This document shows positions 5,780-13,002 of a DNA stretch of 13,675 nucleotides, in pieces. The translations under genes and the position numbers were made by a program. The notes beneath the pieces were generated by a model. The model was not told the origin of the DNA, ran no database searches, and saw nothing but the letters and a program-made list of their open reading frames with translations. Position 1 is the stretch's first letter; each line of letters starts with the position of its first letter. The stretch is from DATKWF01 sp035529715 (GTDB taxonomy: Bacteria > Chloroflexota > Dehalococcoidia > Dehalococcoidales > RBG-16-60-22), in NCBI GenBank assembly GCA_035529715.1, contig DATKWF010000018.1:1-13675 (forward strand), written 5' to 3'.

Positions 5780-6426
5780 TTCTTCCTCCTCAAGAAAATG
5801 CGCAAACTCTTTATCTCTTTAACCCCTTTTAGACCAGACATCATAGCCATCAGGGTTTTAAACAGCAAGTTCTTAACAGTTTGATTTAGTGTAATGTGGG
5901 TATCATTAATAAACAGGTCAATGTCATTTTGCCCGTGCTGGGTCAGCAATGTCCTTTCAATCAAATCGGCTATCTTTGGCACCTCGTTCCTTGAGAACTG
6001 GGGTACATCTATATTCATGCCTTCGTCAGTAACGACCGCCAGCAGTTGCTCTGGTGGGCTTAACAGTTGTTTCCCCTGACCCTTATGGTGGATTTCAATT
6101 TTGGGGTGGTCGCTTCGTTTAAAGCCTTCGGTCAGGATAAGGTCGTAGTCCCCCCAGATAAAATGAGATAACTCTTGCGGACTCAAATCACTCTCCAGAT
6201 TTTTAACGACCGCCAGCTTGTGTGCGGAACTGATAGCTGATACCTCACTGCCGGCCTGGCTGAATCGCCAGCTGTCCTTGCTCACCGCATCAAGCTCAAA
6301 ATCATCGCCGGCATGTTTGATAACCGCCACTCTATAATCCCGCTGCTTGAGTTCTATTATTAAGCCCTCAATCAGGGTTGTCTTGCCGGAGTCTGAATTT
6401 CCCACAATAGAAATAATTGGTTGCAT
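5776..6426 (-). CDS. mobB: Molybdopterin-guanine dinucleotide biosynthesis accessory GTPase MobB
   Basis: The N-terminal about 165 residues are a standard MobB domain: P-loop GNSDSGKTT at 9-17, the KHAGDDFELDAVSKDS segment at 37-52 and ILTEGFKRSDHPKIEIHH at about 97-114. MobB binds GTP and assists MobA in attaching the nucleotide to Mo-molybdopterin. The protein is longer than minimal MobB. Residues about 168-216 form an extra domain (IDLFINDTHITLNQTVKNLL ending in LRRKK) of a kind found as a C-terminal extension in some anaerobes' MobB proteins. It starts at ATG 6424-6426, 13 nt after the moeA stop, with a weak GGGA upstream, and overlaps the next gene by 4 nt. Confidence 0.92.
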   Translation of the reverse strand: MQPIISIVGNSDSGKTTLIEGLIIELKQRDYRVAVIKHAGDDFELDAVSKDSWRFSQAGSEVSAISSAHKLAVVKNLESDLSPQELSHFIWGDYDLILTEGFKRSDHPKIEIHHKGQGKQLLSPPEQLLAVVTDEGMNIDVPQFSRNEVPKIADLIERTLLTQHGQNDIDLFINDTHITLNQTVKNLLFKTLMAMMSGLKGVKEIKSLRIFLRRKK

Positions 6427-6439
6427 GCTAAATTCCCAG

Positions 6440-7720
6440 TTACTTACTCACTTCTTCGTTCCAGTCCAGCATCATTACCTGGACTTTTTCTCCTGCCTTC
6501 ACCTCTGCCTTGTCCTCGGGAACAATTACCAGACCGTTGGCTAGGCTCATGGAGGTTAGAATACCCGAGCCCTGAGGACCGGTTAATCGAGCAAAGTATT
6601 GACCGTGGCGTTTTTCCACTATTGCCCGTGTATATATACGGCGTCCACCCTTATTCAGGATAGTTTCTTCTATCACTGCTTCTACAGCTGGCTTGGTCAG
6701 ATTATTTTTACCCATCATCTTGAAAATAGCCGGACGGGCAAAAAGCTCAAAAGTAATCATGGAGCTAACCGGATTGCCGGGGAAGCCAAGGTGGGGTATG
6801 TTCCTGGTGACACCTGTCTTGCCAGTACCCTTGATTATGCCAAAGGCCAGGGGTTTACCCGGCTTCATGCGAACTGTCCAGAAGGTAATCTTGCCTTCCT
6901 TGGCCAAAACGTCTTTTACAATGTCGTAGTCTCCTTTAGAGACACCGCCGGTGGTTATCAGCATGTCGGCATCCAGCCCCTGGCGGAGCTTGGCTACCAG
7001 CGAGTCCTCGCTGTCTTGGGCAATCCCCAGTATTTTGGGAATGCCGCCGTAGCGCCTTACTAGGGCGGCTACGCTATAGGTGTTGCTGTTATAAATCTTG
7101 CCCGCCGACAGTGGTTGCTCAATATCCACCAGCTCATTCCCCGTGGCCAGAATAGCCACCACCGGCCGGCGGAAAACGGTCACTTTACCTCTGCCCAGTG
7201 ATGCCATAACGCCGACTTCAGCCGGCCTGATTACCGTTCCCTTGGCTAATACCTTTGTGCCGCTGATGATGTCTTCCCCGGCCCGCCTAATGTTCAGTCC
7301 GGGTTTGACTTTACATAAAATACCAATTTCGGTGATGGTCGGCTTATTAGAAGACTCCCTTCGCTGAGTTTCATCAGTATCTTCAAATGGCACGACACTA
7401 TCCGCACCTTTGGGTACCGGTGCCCCGGTCATGATGCGTATGGCGGTGCCTGGTTTTACTTCACGTTCAGAAATGGAACCAGCAATGACAGTGTCAATAA
7501 CACGCAGAAATCGCGGCGACTCACTGCTGGCATTATCAGTATCTCTTGCTTTAACGGCGTAGCCGTCCATGGCGGAATTGTCCAGGGGAGGAATATTGAT
7601 ATTGGAATATATGTCCTCAGCCAGAACCTGCCCCAGGGAGTCCAGGATAGGAACCGATTCCCCTTCCAGAACATCCACGTAACTGAGAATCTTCTCTAAA
7701 GCCCGTTCAACACTTATCAT
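6440..7720 (-). CDS. moeA: Molybdopterin molybdenumtransferase MoeA
   Basis: The 426-residue product has the normal length and all hallmark motifs of MoeA, which inserts molybdate into adenylated molybdopterin. They are PPLDNSAMDGYAV at 44-56, MTGAPVPKGAD at 97-107, LATGNELV at 191-198, TTGGVSKGDYD at 256-266, MKPGKPLAFG at 285-294 and GFPGNPVSSM at 312-321. The C-terminal beta-barrel domain IV (about 345-426) is complete. The ATG lies 14 nt inside the end of mobA and the stop is 13 nt before mobB, so expression is likely coupled. Some bacteria have a second MoeA paralog specialised for tungsten; sequence alone does not tell which metal this one prefers. Confidence 0.96.
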   Translation of the reverse strand: MISVERALEKILSYVDVLEGESVPILDSLGQVLAEDIYSNINIPPLDNSAMDGYAVKARDTDNASSESPRFLRVIDTVIAGSISEREVKPGTAIRIMTGAPVPKGADSVVPFEDTDETQRRESSNKPTITEIGILCKVKPGLNIRRAGEDIISGTKVLAKGTVIRPAEVGVMASLGRGKVTVFRRPVVAILATGNELVDIEQPLSAGKIYNSNTYSVAALVRRYGGIPKILGIAQDSEDSLVAKLRQGLDADMLITTGGVSKGDYDIVKDVLAKEGKITFWTVRMKPGKPLAFGIIKGTGKTGVTRNIPHLGFPGNPVSSMITFELFARPAIFKMMGKNNLTKPAVEAVIEETILNKGGRRIYTRAIVEKRHGQYFARLTGPQGSGILTSMSLANGLVIVPEDKAEVKAGEKVQVMMLDWNEEVSK

Positions 7721-8327
7721 TAGCCATATTTCCTTTGTCCAGTTCCCTGGCTCTCTTTAAATCAGTTTCAGTATTGATATTGAAGAGACTGAGGTGTTTG
7801 GGGTCGAACCTTTCAATTTCCTCAGCTTCTACGTACCTCACTCGAACCAGGTGAAAAATCTGGTAAATACTCAACTTATTTTGTTTAATCATGCTTTCTA
7901 TATGGGGTAGGCAGCTTTTGTTATAGACTGCATGAAGTGGTTCAACCAGCTTGCCTACTCTGGGCACGACAAGGTCGAAGCTAGCCGAAAGTTGCATCAT
8001 GTAATGCAGCAAGGCTTGGTTCAAAAAGGGCATATCTGAAGCAACGACAAGGTTATAGAATGAATTTGAGCTGGCTAAACCGGTAAAGACACCGCCCAAC
8101 GGACCCTTGCCGGGATAAATATCGGTTACTATTCTTAGCCCTGAGTAGTTTCCAAGCCTGAAGGCAGTTTGCTCTTCAGCCGCAACTATGATAAATTCAC
8201 TGCTAATAGAACTTACACAGGATATTACCCGCTGTAGCAAACTGACGTTGCCAACAGTTTCTAAAACCTTGTCATGTCCAAAGCGTAAGCTCTTGCCGCC
8301 AGCAAGAATGATGCAATTAGCTTCCAA
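7707..8327 (-). CDS. mobA: Molybdenum cofactor guanylyl/cytidylyltransferase MobA
   Basis: This nucleotidyltransferase couples GMP (or CMP) to Mo-molybdopterin. Motifs, numbered from the chosen start, are LAGGKSLRFGHDK at 8-20 (nucleotide binding), GPLGGVFTGL at 75-84, VASDMPF at 95-101 with the metal-binding Asp, VEPLHAVY at 128-135 and NINTETD at 183-189. The total is 206 residues. The open frame extends to TTG 8381, adding 18 residues with no homology. I prefer TTG 8327 because it puts LAGG seven residues from the start as in the family, and because the longer form would be encoded across a promoter-like sequence and a repeat. Neither start has a good Shine-Dalgarno site; the nearest, GGTGAGG, is about 16 nt upstream. 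Its 3' end overlaps moeA by 14 nt. Confidence 0.88.
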   Translation of the reverse strand: MEANCIILAGGKSLRFGHDKVLETVGNVSLLQRVISCVSSISSEFIIVAAEEQTAFRLGNYSGLRIVTDIYPGKGPLGGVFTGLASSNSFYNLVVASDMPFLNQALLHYMMQLSASFDLVVPRVGKLVEPLHAVYNKSCLPHIESMIKQNKLSIYQIFHLVRVRYVEAEEIERFDPKHLSLFNINTETDLKRARELDKGNMANDKC

Positions 8328-8341
8328 AGCTTTTAGTTCTC

Positions 8342-8418
8342 TAACCTCACCCCCTATACTTAATTTTACCACATCAGTCAATAAATCTGAATAGGTGTCT
8401 TAAGAGGGTAAGGTTAAT
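8342..8418. repeat. Short inverted-repeat element at the 5' end of the Mo-cofactor operon
   Basis: TAACCTCACCC at 8342-8352 faces GGGTAAGGTTA at 8406-8416; the arms match at 10 of 11 positions and bound 77 bp. The left arm, extended to 12 nt, is identical to the complement of the inner part of the right terminal repeat of the 4146-4302 element (GGGGTGAGGTTA), so both appear to belong to one repeat family. The interior holds the candidate promoter of mobA and CTTAAG. A pair of AATAGGT direct repeats (8390-8396, 8416-8422) is also present. Confidence 0.45.
8353..8381 (-). promoter_or_regulatory. Candidate promoter of the mobA-moeA-mobB operon
   Basis: On the minus strand TTGACT (8376-8381, 5 of 6 to the -35 consensus) is followed by exactly 17 nt and TATAGG (8353-8358, 4 of 6 to the -10 consensus). 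Transcription would start near 8346, downstream of the longest possible mobA start codon, which would make TTG 8327 the usable start. Confidence 0.45.
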
Positions 8419-8438
8419 AGGTAGTCAAAATTTACTGT

Positions 8439-9080
8439 TTATAGTGCCGGTTGTAACACTATAATTTGAGTGTCAGCTGGCAGTTTCCCTGATTTGAATT
8501 CCACTTCGCTGGTATCCAGTCGGCTTACGTTCTTTTTTCCCTGAAGAAATTCATCCACACCGCTTATCGGGAAAGTGCACTTTTTATTTCTGTAGTGCAT
8601 TGGTATGATTACTCTGGGTTTAAGCTGGTCGCAAATCTGGCTGGCAGTGGCAGCGTCAATGGTGTAGAAGCCGCCTACCGGGATTATTAGTATATCTATT
8701 TCGCCCATCTCGGCTGCCTGTTTTTCATTGAGCGGGTGGCCGAGGTCGCCAAGGTGGCAGACTTTGACTCCGTCAACTTCAAAGCAGAATATGGTGTTAT
8801 TGCCCCTCTCTTTACCGGCAACCTCATCGTGGTAGGTAGGGATGCCCCTGAAATTTATTCCTTTAACCTTGGTTGTTCCCCTGACTACTGCCGGGTTGCC
8901 CCGAACCGCCGCCACATTGTTATGGTCATGGTGGTCATGGCTGGTGACAACTATGTCAGCCGACTCTTTTATATCACCGTAATTCAGCTCCCCTCCGGTG
9001 TCATATGGGTCGGTGATTATCCTGGTGCCGGTGTCTGAGGTAATCACAAAAGCTGAATGTCCCAACCATTTAACCTTCAT
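8439..9080 (-). CDS. Metal-dependent hydrolase of the metallo-beta-lactamase fold (UPF0173 type)
   Basis: The 213-residue protein starts MKVKWLGHSAFVI, the typical opening of UPF0173 and UlaG-like hydrolases. It carries the metal motif HxHxDH as TSHDHHDHNN with His48, His50, Asp52 and His53. Further ligand positions are Asp112 in HLGDLGH and the C-terminal His in IIPMHYRN. No signal peptide is present, so it should act in the cytosol. The substrate of this group is not established; relatives act on phosphodiesters or lactones. The ATG at 9078-9080 has AGAGGA about 9 nt upstream. It follows the aminopeptidase gene by 30 nt on the same strand and is probably the last gene of that transcript. 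Confidence 0.88.
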   Translation of the reverse strand: MKVKWLGHSAFVITSDTGTRIITDPYDTGGELNYGDIKESADIVVTSHDHHDHNNVAAVRGNPAVVRGTTKVKGINFRGIPTYHDEVAGKERGNNTIFCFEVDGVKVCHLGDLGHPLNEKQAAEMGEIDILIIPVGGFYTIDAATASQICDQLKPRVIIPMHYRNKKCTFPISGVDEFLQGKKNVSRLDTSEVEFKSGKLPADTQIIVLQPAL

Positions 9081-9110
9081 TTTAACAATCCTCTTTCTTA
9101 TTTATTGCGG

Positions 9111-10613
9111 TTACTTTTTGGCCATGGAAAGGACAAGATTTACCAGAGTGCGTACCGGCGCACCGGTGGCGCCTTTGACGGTGCAGCCACGGTCTTTTTC
9201 ACTCAGACTGGTACCGGCAATATCCAGATGTACCCAGGGGGTGTCATTGATGAACTCAGCCAGGAATTTGGCAGCGGTAATGGCACCCGCGTATCGGCCG
9301 CCAACATTCTTTACGTCAGCCACGTCACTCTTGTTTTGTTCTTTGTATTCATCATACATCGGCATCTGCCAGATATATTCTCCGGCTTCGGTACTGGCAG
9401 CAGTTACCCTGTCCATTAAGTTCTGGTTATTACCGAAGGCACCGCTGGTGATATCACCCAGGGCTACACGGCAGGCTCCGGTTAGAGTGGCCACATCAAC
9501 GATAAATTCAGCGCCAAGCTTCTTGGCGTAGGTTAGAGCGTCAGCCAGGATAAGTCGCCCCTCGGCATCGGTGGAGATAATCTCAATGGTCTTGCCATTC
9601 ATTGCGGTTAGAATGTCGCCGGGTTTTAGAGCACTGCCGCTGGGCAGGTTTTCTGTAGCCGGAATGACAGCCATGGCATTAATCTTTGGCTTGAGTTGGG
9701 CAATGGCGCTTATGGCAGCCATGACTGCCGCACCACCAGCCATATCACCCTTCATTTCCTCTAACTTTTCTGACGGTTTTAAGGAAATACCGCCAGAATC
9801 AAAGGTTAATCCTTTGCCAACCAGTGCCACATTAGTACTGGCAGAATCACTTCCTTTATATTTAAGGATGATGAATTTAGGTGGCTGCTGGCTCCCCTGG
9901 GCTACGCCTAGCAGTGCTCCCATGCCCAGCTCCGCCATCTTTTTCTGGTCAAGAATAGTGACTTCAAGCCCGTGGCTTTGCGCCAGCTTCATTGCCATCT
10001 CGGCCATGTGGGTGGGCGTCATGTAGTTGGCTGGCTCATTGACCATATCACGAGCCAGGTTGGTTGCTTCAGCCAATACCTTACCTTTAGCGCTGCCTTT
10101 TTCAAGCTGGGTCTTTGCCTTGTCACTGCCGACAATTAAAAGTTGCTTGACCTCGCCAGGCTTGTCATCTTCTCTGGTCATGTGCTTGCGGAATAAATAG
10201 AGACCGAGCAGGGCACCCTCGGTGATGGCTTGGGCTGAATCCTCCGGGCTTATGTTATTTATCCCTGTCCCCTGAGCGGTGGTAGCCACGCTGCCTACAT
10301 CTCGCTGTCGCAGCCACCGGCAGGTCTCGCCTGCCGCCCCCCGGACTTTATCCAGCGATAACTCCGATTGCTTGCCCAGACCGACAACCACCACACGGGC
10401 GGCGGGCAGTTTGCCCAGGCTGTGAACCAGGGTAATCTCGTTAAGCTTACCTTTAATCTCCCCCTGGCTGATAAGTTGAGTGATAGCTCCGTCCAGTGCC
10501 TTATCTACGGCGGTAATATCACCATCAGGGCTTTTCAGCCCCTCAAAGAAGTTCACTATAATGGCGTCAGCTTTAATTTTGGCGATGTCACCAGTTATGA
10601 CCTTAATCTCCAT
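9111..10613 (-). CDS. pepA: Leucyl aminopeptidase (cytosol aminopeptidase, peptidase family M17)
   Basis: The 500-residue product has the two-domain M17 architecture: an N-terminal macro-like domain (about 1-160) and a C-terminal two-metal peptidase domain. The expected metal ligands and active residues are present: Lys267 in VGKGLTFDSGG, Asp272, Asp290 in MKGDMAGGAA, Asp349 and Glu351 in STDAEGRL, with catalytic Lys279 and Arg353. The PROSITE signature NTDAEGRL is STDAEGRL here; the altered residue is not a listed metal ligand, so activity is expected. It would work as a cytosolic hexamer removing N-terminal residues from peptides. ATG 10611-10613 has AAGGAG upstream and lies 15 nt after the kinase gene stop. 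Confidence 0.96.
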   Translation of the reverse strand: MEIKVITGDIAKIKADAIIVNFFEGLKSPDGDITAVDKALDGAITQLISQGEIKGKLNEITLVHSLGKLPAARVVVVGLGKQSELSLDKVRGAAGETCRWLRQRDVGSVATTAQGTGINNISPEDSAQAITEGALLGLYLFRKHMTREDDKPGEVKQLLIVGSDKAKTQLEKGSAKGKVLAEATNLARDMVNEPANYMTPTHMAEMAMKLAQSHGLEVTILDQKKMAELGMGALLGVAQGSQQPPKFIILKYKGSDSASTNVALVGKGLTFDSGGISLKPSEKLEEMKGDMAGGAAVMAAISAIAQLKPKINAMAVIPATENLPSGSALKPGDILTAMNGKTIEIISTDAEGRLILADALTYAKKLGAEFIVDVATLTGACRVALGDITSGAFGNNQNLMDRVTAASTEAGEYIWQMPMYDEYKEQNKSDVADVKNVGGRYAGAITAAKFLAEFINDTPWVHLDIAGTSLSEKDRGCTVKGATGAPVRTLVNLVLSMAKK

Positions 10614-10628
10614 ATCTTAAATCTCCTT

Positions 10629-11216
10629 TCACCGGTTCACCTCTCTAACGATCTTATCCAGGACAGGGGTAATATCTCTGGAGGTATCCACAGCATAATG
10701 GTTGCGCCTTATTTTTTCAACAGCTGGTTTCATTTTCTGGAATACTGCCCAGTCAGCGCCTGACCTATTTTCTGGGTTAGTCCCCTCGGCTCTGGCTTTG
10801 AGTCGTTGAAAGACTATCTCGGCTGGTGCCTCAACGCGCACCAGAATTAACTTGAGGTTTAAGCGGTCAGCAATATTGTACAGGCGTTCACGGTACCGCT
10901 CGGACAGGTTGGTCGCGTCTAAAATAAGTGGTATGCCCTTTTTAAGTAGCACCTCAATGAGGTGGTGGATGGACTGGAAAAGCTGAGAGCTTTCCGGCAG
11001 GCTGTAAGTTGGCGAAGGGAAGAGAGTCTTACGCAGGGCGTCACTTTCCAGAATAATAAACGGGAGTCTCTCCGCTAATTTACTGCAGAAGTAGGATTTC
11101 CCGGTTCCCGGCAAACCGCTAACCACAATAAAGGCAGGTTTTACCATCGGGTCCGGAAGCTGGCCTAAGCTTGCCGAGAGTCTCTGCGCATCAGAAATAA
11201 CCCGGGTATCTTCCAT
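10629..11216 (-). CDS. P-loop kinase-like protein (COG0645/COG4639 type)
   Basis: This 195-residue protein has a Walker A motif GLPGTGKS at 34-41, followed by ESDALRK at 57-63, a strand ending in LILDATNLSE at about 97-106 and a lid-like basic segment LVRVEAPAEIVFQRLKAR at 125-142. The combination of P-loop, SD-x-LRK and DATNL occurs in small predicted kinases related to polynucleotide kinase and zeta-type phosphotransferases. The phosphate acceptor is unknown. About 25 residues precede the P-loop strand, longer than minimal members. It reads 15 nt ahead of pepA and is probably the first gene of a three-gene transcript (kinase, aminopeptidase, UPF0173 hydrolase). It is not a toxin candidate by context, since no antitoxin-like partner is adjacent. 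Confidence 0.82.
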   Translation of the reverse strand: MEDTRVISDAQRLSASLGQLPDPMVKPAFIVVSGLPGTGKSYFCSKLAERLPFIILESDALRKTLFPSPTYSLPESSQLFQSIHHLIEVLLKKGIPLILDATNLSERYRERLYNIADRLNLKLILVRVEAPAEIVFQRLKARAEGTNPENRSGADWAVFQKMKPAVEKIRRNHYAVDTSRDITPVLDKIVREVNR

Positions 11217-11223
11217 AACCTTG

Positions 11224-11229
11224 ATTATA
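11224..11229 (-). promoter_or_regulatory. Possible -10 element ahead of the kinase gene
   Basis: A perfect TATAAT on the minus strand lies 7 nt upstream of the kinase ATG (11214-11216). No -35 box is visible at the normal spacing and there is no extended -10 TG. If used, transcription would start almost at the ATG, giving a leaderless message. AAGG is also present just before the ATG. Confidence 0.3.
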
Positions 11230-11281
11230 GAATGTTTTGCTCTAATCTGCTAGTTAGTCAGGGAAATTACGTGGCTAATTA

Positions 11282-11375
11282 CTAAAAATTAGGCTTGAGC
11301 TTAATCTCCAGTACGCACCACCTGCTCTGGAGGAATGCAGGCGGTGGTATCAGTAACAATCGCCGTTTTTTTCAT
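11282..11375 (-). pseudogene. Decayed 5' fragment of a second degV gene
   Basis: On the minus strand an ATG at 11373-11375 opens MKKTAIVTDTTACIPPEQVV, an unmistakable DegV N-terminus that parallels QKVAIVTDSIACLTKELVE in the intact gene at 12112-12996. The frame then reads RTGD and stops at TAA (11301-11303). Shifting frame by one base after PEQVV gives VLEIKLKPNF, resembling the next family segment (GIEIIPINF in the intact copy), before a TAG at 11282-11284. So about 33 residues of a DegV N-terminus remain, with one frameshift and the other roughly 250 residues gone. There is no convincing ribosome-binding site. It lies just downstream of plsY on the same strand, suggesting a former degV-plsY-degV cluster. 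The fragment is short, so the call rests on motif recognition. Confidence 0.65.
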
Positions 11376-11412
11376 CTGGTTCTGCTTTGTAGAACGAAAA
11401 TGATGCTTTTAG

Positions 11413-12045
11413 CTATTTTCTCCTTGACTGCCAGAAGTGATAATCTCTGTCAAAAATGAGATTCTTCTTGCTGCCAGTATTGCTTGCGGGTTCCCTGAAA
11501 CTGGTTAAGTTTCTGATTACTAGAAAGACGGGAAGCGCTAGAGAGTAAGCGATGAGCATGACCGAACCATTGAGCTGCCAGACAATCAAGGGCAGGAAAG
11601 CCAGGCCGATGATAATTGCCAGCCTGAAGTTGCTGGTGACAATGATGATTATCACTATTATTGCCAGGCTAATCGCTGCCTCAGGGGGTACCAGCCCCAG
11701 GAATACTCCTATGGTAGTGGCGGCGCCTCTACCTCCCTTAAATTTCAGGAAGACAGGCCAGACATGTCCGACCACGCAGGCGAAACCAGCGACAAATATC
11801 CATATCAGAGAGAGGTCGAGCCATTGGGCAATGAGCACGGTGAGTGAGCCCTTGGCTATGTCAGCAATGAGAACAGCCAAACCGGGTAATAGACCTATCT
11901 CCCGCAGGGTGTTCAGGGTGCCCAGGTTGCCGCCGCCTACCTGCCGGATATCCACCCCCTTTTTCAGACGACCGGCGATGTAGGCGAAGGGGATAGAACC
12001 CAGTAGATAACCGACGACTATCGCTATAATTGCATTGATTACCAT
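11413..12045 (-). CDS. plsY: PlsY-family membrane protein (glycerol-3-phosphate acyltransferase-like) with altered catalytic motifs
   Basis: The 210-residue polytopic protein has the PlsY plan: an N-terminal helix with GYLLGSIPFAYIAGRL (12-27), the first cytoplasmic loop DIRQVGGGNLGTLNTLR (32-48), GHVWPVFLKFKGGRGAAT (93-110), and further helices. PlsY transfers acyl groups from acyl phosphate to glycerol-3-phosphate at the membrane, the first step of phospholipid synthesis in most bacteria. Each of the three known motifs is altered. GSGN is GGGN (Ser to Gly at 38), GGKG is GGRG, and the motif-3 His and Asn (as in RHKDN) are Asn179 and Ser182. It may be a specialised paralog or have reduced activity. 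ATG 12043-12045 has AGGAA about 9 nt upstream; it follows degV by 66 nt on the same strand. Confidence 0.85.
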   Translation of the reverse strand: MVINAIIAIVVGYLLGSIPFAYIAGRLKKGVDIRQVGGGNLGTLNTLREIGLLPGLAVLIADIAKGSLTVLIAQWLDLSLIWIFVAGFACVVGHVWPVFLKFKGGRGAATTIGVFLGLVPPEAAISLAIIVIIIIVTSNFRLAIIIGLAFLPLIVWQLNGSVMLIAYSLALPVFLVIRNLTSFREPASNTGSKKNLIFDRDYHFWQSRRK

Positions 12046-12111
12046 TTAATAAGTTCCTGTACCAGTGTTGTATTGAGATATCGAACAGATTGAGTTAGCG
12101 GTTCCCCTTGC

Positions 12112-12996
12112 TTAATCTTCGGCGTAAAAAGCAAGTCCTAGAGTCCCGGTGCCGCAGGCATAGCCCATCAGCGGGCTGAACTCGGTAAGTAAAAGCTCGG
12201 CGCAATTGAACTCAGCGGCTACCCGTTCCTTTAGCTTTTCGGCTTCATCCAGGGCGTAGGCATGCATCACGGCAACATGCACCGGTCTTTCCCCGACTTT
12301 ATTTCTCATCATTCGCAGTATGCGGTCTATGCCGTGTTTTCGGTCTCTCACTGCCCCGGAAAAATTTACTGCTCCCGAAACGGTTAATATTGGTCGGATA
12401 TTGAGTACGGAACCCACCCGGGAGGCTATCTTGGGTATGCGCCCGGAGCGGTAAACATGACTGATTGTGTCCAGGAGAACAACAGCATTTACCTTGTCTT
12501 TCATCTCCCGGGCAATATTAATCACCTCGGGCAGGTCCTTCCCGGCCATTGCTGCCCGCGCTGCAGCCATGGCAACAAACCCTTCGGCTGTAGTCGCCGT
12601 CTGGGAGTCCAGTATCTCAATGGAAGTCCCGGGGAGTTCGTCTTTGGCTAATTCTTTGGCTTCCAGGACAACATTGTAGAGAGTACTGAGTTTGATGGAG
12701 ATGGTAATACAGAGAATGTTCCTGGCTCGCTGGCTTGCCTGGCGGAAAGTGTCAAGGCAGTCTTGGGGTGGGGCAGCTGAGGTCTTAAAGGAATCAGGGT
12801 CTTGCAGGAATAATTCATAGGCTTCCGATGGAGTTACATCTACCCAATCACGGTAGACCTTACCATTGGCGTAAAAGTTTATTGGGATAATCTCAATCCC
12901 GTACTGCTCGACCAGTTCCTTGGTGAGACAGGCTATGCTATCGGTGACGATGGCTACCTTTTGCGTCAGGAACCTCCCGTGCTTTGCCATTGGCAC
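12112..12996 (-). CDS. DegV family protein (fatty-acid-binding, FakB-like)
   Basis: The 294-residue product has the DegV fold. KVAIVTDSIACL at 13-24 and KTSAAPPQDCLDTF at 71-84 are the N-terminal fatty-acid-contact motifs, HVYRSGRIPKIASRVGSVL lies in the middle, and GTGTLGLAFYAED ends the protein. DegV proteins hold a fatty acid; in Firmicutes they present it to the kinase FakA, which makes acyl phosphate used by PlsX and PlsY. The usual C-terminal G-x-H-x-GPG-T segment is GYACGTGT here, so the carboxylate-contacting His is absent, which may change ligand binding. GTG 12996 gives 294 residues; an in-frame ATG at 12990 is equally plausible, as neither has a clear Shine-Dalgarno site. The upstream membrane gene ends 6 nt before it. 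Confidence 0.9.
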   Translation of the reverse strand: MPMAKHGRFLTQKVAIVTDSIACLTKELVEQYGIEIIPINFYANGKVYRDWVDVTPSEAYELFLQDPDSFKTSAAPPQDCLDTFRQASQRARNILCITISIKLSTLYNVVLEAKELAKDELPGTSIEILDSQTATTAEGFVAMAAARAAMAGKDLPEVINIAREMKDKVNAVVLLDTISHVYRSGRIPKIASRVGSVLNIRPILTVSGAVNFSGAVRDRKHGIDRILRMMRNKVGERPVHVAVMHAYALDEAEKLKERVAAEFNCAELLLTEFSPLMGYACGTGTLGLAFYAED

Positions 12997-13002
12997 TGGC
13001 GG

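Noticed and set aside
6599..7063. Long plus-strand open frame (154 codons) across moeA
   Set aside because: It is the antisense shadow of the fully motif-supported moeA, with no start context or recognisable protein features.
8390..8422. AATAGGT direct repeats as a target-site duplication or operator
   Set aside because: Seven-base repeats are weak evidence, and their position does not coincide with the ends of the inverted-repeat element.
9571..10026. Long plus-strand open frame (151 codons) across pepA
   Set aside because: It lies opposite the conserved M17 catalytic region and reads as a methionine/alanine-rich shadow typical of codon bias on the other strand.
10629..11216. P-loop kinase as a zeta-toxin-like toxin-antitoxin module
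   Set aside because: No small antitoxin gene is adjacent, and the gene is packed with pepA in a housekeeping-type operon.
11308..11350. Hairpin CCACCTGC...GCAGGCGGTGG as a terminator or regulatory RNA
   Set aside because: The arms need a 3-nt bulge and no T-run follows on the minus strand; the sequence is explained as degV relic codons.
11552..11983. Plus-strand open frame opposite plsY
   Set aside because: It is the reverse complement of membrane-helix codons; no homology, and the plsY frame is clearly real.
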